From: Limonium bicolor
Lineage: Eukaryota > Streptophyta > Magnoliopsida > Caryophyllales > Plumbaginaceae
Length of the DNA stretch: 64,000 nt
NCBI GenBank assembly: GCA_023374045.1
Contig: CM041778.1
Span: forward strand, 293,175,533 to 293,239,532
Reading direction: 5' to 3'
This document shows positions 61,315 to 64,000 of the stretch, piece after piece; the stretch's first letter is position 1; each line of letters begins with the position of its first letter. Under the pieces are notes generated by a model. The model ran no database searches. It was given only the letters and a program-made list of their open reading frames with translations, and was not told the DNA's origin. The translations under genes were made by a program, and so were the position numbers.

Positions 61315-64000
61315 AAACTATATGTTATAAATTGGGCCAAATGGCAATTATAGAAACTTGGAGGGTCTGAAATTAATTATAAACAGAATAGGGTCTGTTC
61401 GGAATTTTACAAAAATATAACCATAGGTTATACCATTTTATATGTTAAAAATGTTATATTATATGATATATATATAACATGGTATAAATAATGGGGTGAA
61501 TTTGTAAATAAAGGAAACTATGGTATATGAAAAAGAATATGGTTTTGATATGGTGCCCATGGGGCAATAATAAATAGTTTTGTATAAAAACTATAGGGTT
61601 ATAAATTAAAGGAAATAAAATATCATATTGTATGATATTAGTATATGGTATAACATTACATAATGTTGTGTGGTCAAAATGGAATTTAAATAAATAAAAG
61701 GGCTGCACCGAATTATAAAAGTTTGGAAAATAAATTTTAGACTAAGGTCTACAATGTTATAACAATTATATGGTATTAATGTGGTTTTAATGGAATTAAT
61801 ACAAGTAAGGATATTCACATTAAATAATGTGACAAACTATAGATAAATAAGATTTATAAACTAAGGTGATTATTGAATAAACCTTAGGAGTTGTAATTGT
61901 ACAACGTAAAATGTTACATAATATTAGGATAATAATCTTAATATAAGTTGTATAATATAATACAACTAATGGGAATAATCATCTAATATAAGATGATAAA
62001 ATGTAACATATAATATAAGAGTTTTATAACTCATGAAACTTACCTATATGGTAAATATATACATATACAAGAATAATGTATATAAGGATGGATATATATT
62101 ATGGTGGAAACCATATAATGTAATGGTGGTGGTTATTTAAAAAAAATATAGTTACAAACTATAAGTTATGAGTTTGAATGCAAATATAACTTGCTAAGAT
62201 AATGGATAATATAATACAATGTATTATAATGGATGGTGGGAAAATGATACAATATAATATAATAATGCATGCATACATGCAACTATAGGTTATATACCTA
62301 AGTTTAATGGTGAATAGGATTAAAGAAAAATAATGAATTAAACTTAACAGTCGAAATGTTTGACATATGAGTTTTAGTAACAAAGCTGACCGGTTTAGAG
62401 AAACCCGTAACAAATAACTGTAGGAATCAGGGGATGAACTGTCGGGGTTACTTGTTATTCGGAAATACCGGATGTAGTTAGTCCTGGAGACTGACTTATA
62501 GTTTTATTACGTTTAGATCATACTTCAGACAGAGGCGCTTGACGAGCTAGTGGTCTACACTGCGCATCCTAGGTCTTGGTGAACGGTATGTAAAGGGGTT
62601 TGATCCGAGTTGTCCTAAGGAAACTCCTTGGGCTCGGATTTAGTTGATATCACTTGTGTGTTAACTTTTTTGGATACATGTATGTGATTGTGTGCTACTG
62701 CATTAATTATTTATGCACGAGCGTCCTACGGGACTAACACTACGTCGACTATAGATCGACTTATATAAACATACATATACGTTATTGTGATAACAAGATG
62801 GTTACTTGATATAATACCATAGTATTAATATAAGTATATGGCAACCTAAGTAAAACACTTAGGAACGAGTCACGACATTGTCGGTCTCTAGAGCATGGAT
62901 CTCGAACATGAATATAACCTAGATTACTTCTAGGTATGCGTGAGACCCATTGGGCAGCTAACTAATAATTATTCTCCATAAGACTAAGAGCATATCTTAA
63001 CATTATGAGAGAGAGATGGTATGAGTTGAGGTGAGGAATCCCGGTAGTTTACGAACTACTTGGTTGCGTAGTTGTGATCACTGAGGGGTTCTCGTCGGGT
63101 TCCGCTCCAGGTTTATACCCATACGAGCCCTATTTGGATCGTGGGTCAGGTAGCTACGGCTTTTATATGGACGTCTTACGAGAAATAAGTGAATAGTCAG
63201 GGGCCTCCGGACTCTGGCTAAATGAGCACCTTTGTGTGTACGGGAGGACTACTATCCATGGTGAGGTTATGAGGTTGTCTTAACATGACGCCCACTGGTA
63301 TTAATTAAACATGGTTTGGATGGATGGGGCCTAAAGGCCAAATTAAATTAACTATGGAACTGTACGCTACGGCGATTGTACATTGTACATGCGATTATTT
63401 CACTATGGATGGGGCCTTGAAGGCCAAATTAATTAACAAAGGATGGTGTTCGCTACGGCGTTTATTCAGTATTATTATTCGATGCGTTCGATATACAATT
63501 GTTGTTTGTAATATTTTATGACTGTTGAATGGATGGACGGTTAAGTTTAATGAATATTTGGATGGATGATTATGTATATTATACATGTATATTACAGTAT
63601 TGATTATAACTGTAAAATGGTAAAGCATGAAACCAATCTAATAATAAGATGGTTTAAAATGACTAAGTGACCATTAGGGTCCATGCCCGGCATACTCAGC
63701 GTCTATCGCTGATACTACACCATTATGCAGGTTGTTGATTATTGTCGAAGCCGAAGTGCGGGAATAGGGTAATTAGAGTTTATTTTTGATTACCGCACAG
63801 GGAGTTTATTTGTTTAGCATTGAAGATGGTGAATTGTATTATGGTACGATTATATATATTTGGGATTTGGGTAGACGCTCACTTGTCGACGTTTATGTTT
63901 ATGGACTTAGTGTGATGTATAGGAGTTTTCTCGTTATCATAGCGGTTAGCAGTTTGTTTATGTTGGAAGTTGGATGTAGTTGGCTTCGTTGCTCGCATGG
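61315..64000 (+). mobile_element. Family B LTR, second part (runs off window)
   Basis: Collinear with the complement of 22380-21203 and 16804-15329 of the left B LTR, crossing the solo-insertion site of that copy without interruption. The last bases (gctcgcatgg) match the complement of about 15329, so about 120 bp of LTR remain beyond the window. Whether an interior follows cannot be told here. No gene is seen. Confidence 0.9.

Overview
The window is plant nuclear DNA, most likely from a eudicot with a large, repeat-rich genome. It is AT-rich and is almost entirely a stack of nested LTR retrotransposons. The only host gene seen is a plant-specific kinesin-light-chain-related (KLCR/CMU-type) TPR gene at 49365-51803. 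No tRNA, rRNA, CRISPR or bacterial-type operon is visible. Species cannot be assigned from the sequence alone.

Left block, 1-38486. This is one insertion stack built from three related families of long LTRs, here called A (about 4.4 kb), B (about 5.55 kb) and C (about 4.1 kb). All start TGAAATACCC and end GGTGTTACA on their sense strand. From outside inward: (i) a C LTR (sense strand minus, right end 37856-38486) sits in a copia element; (ii) a diverged A-like LTR, A' (minus; 1-3114 plus 36938-37855), sits in the C LTR; (iii) a complete A element (plus, 3115-36932, target duplication AATGG) sits in A'; (iv) a complete B element (minus, 15207-35246, target duplication TTACC) sits in the 3' LTR of A; (v) a solo A LTR (minus, 16805-21197, target duplication GTATG) sits in the 3' LTR of B. 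The A element has no coding region and looks like a LARD (large retrotransposon derivative). The B element keeps only a broken gag with two CCHC zinc knuckles. A stub of pol C-terminus beside the A polypurine tract, plus initiator-Met-type primer sites, points to Ty3/gypsy Tekay/Del-type chromoviruses as the parent.

Middle block, 38487-47731. It holds the 3' half of a decayed Ty1/copia element (SIRE-like integrase, RT and RNase H, with the RT active site lost). This is followed by a gypsy element of Athila type that has gag and protease joined directly to its 3' UTR, with no RT, RNase H or integrase, and one LTR (45858-47522) carrying tandem repeats. A short perfect inverted repeat abuts that LTR.

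Gene block, 47732-52500. This is a low-complexity promoter and leader followed by the KLCR gene. Its protein is highly recognisable, but the frame is broken by at least four small indels. That means either a young pseudogene or homopolymer errors in the assembly.

Right block, 52500-64000. A decayed minus-strand L1-type LINE is interrupted at 54740 by a plus-strand B LTR that runs off the window end. That LTR contains a solo C LTR (57243-61309, target duplication TTATA).

Across the A, B and C LTRs, three non-coding features recur in the upstream part: an AAAATGTGCTYTAAG word (forming a 15-bp-arm hairpin in A), a TGASTCA bZIP-type site, and WRKY-type TTGACC clusters (B). A and C also carry a GC-rich array of about 70-bp units built from GTCCGA and its complement. 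These shared non-coding modules in elements that encode no polymerase are the most interesting signal in the window.
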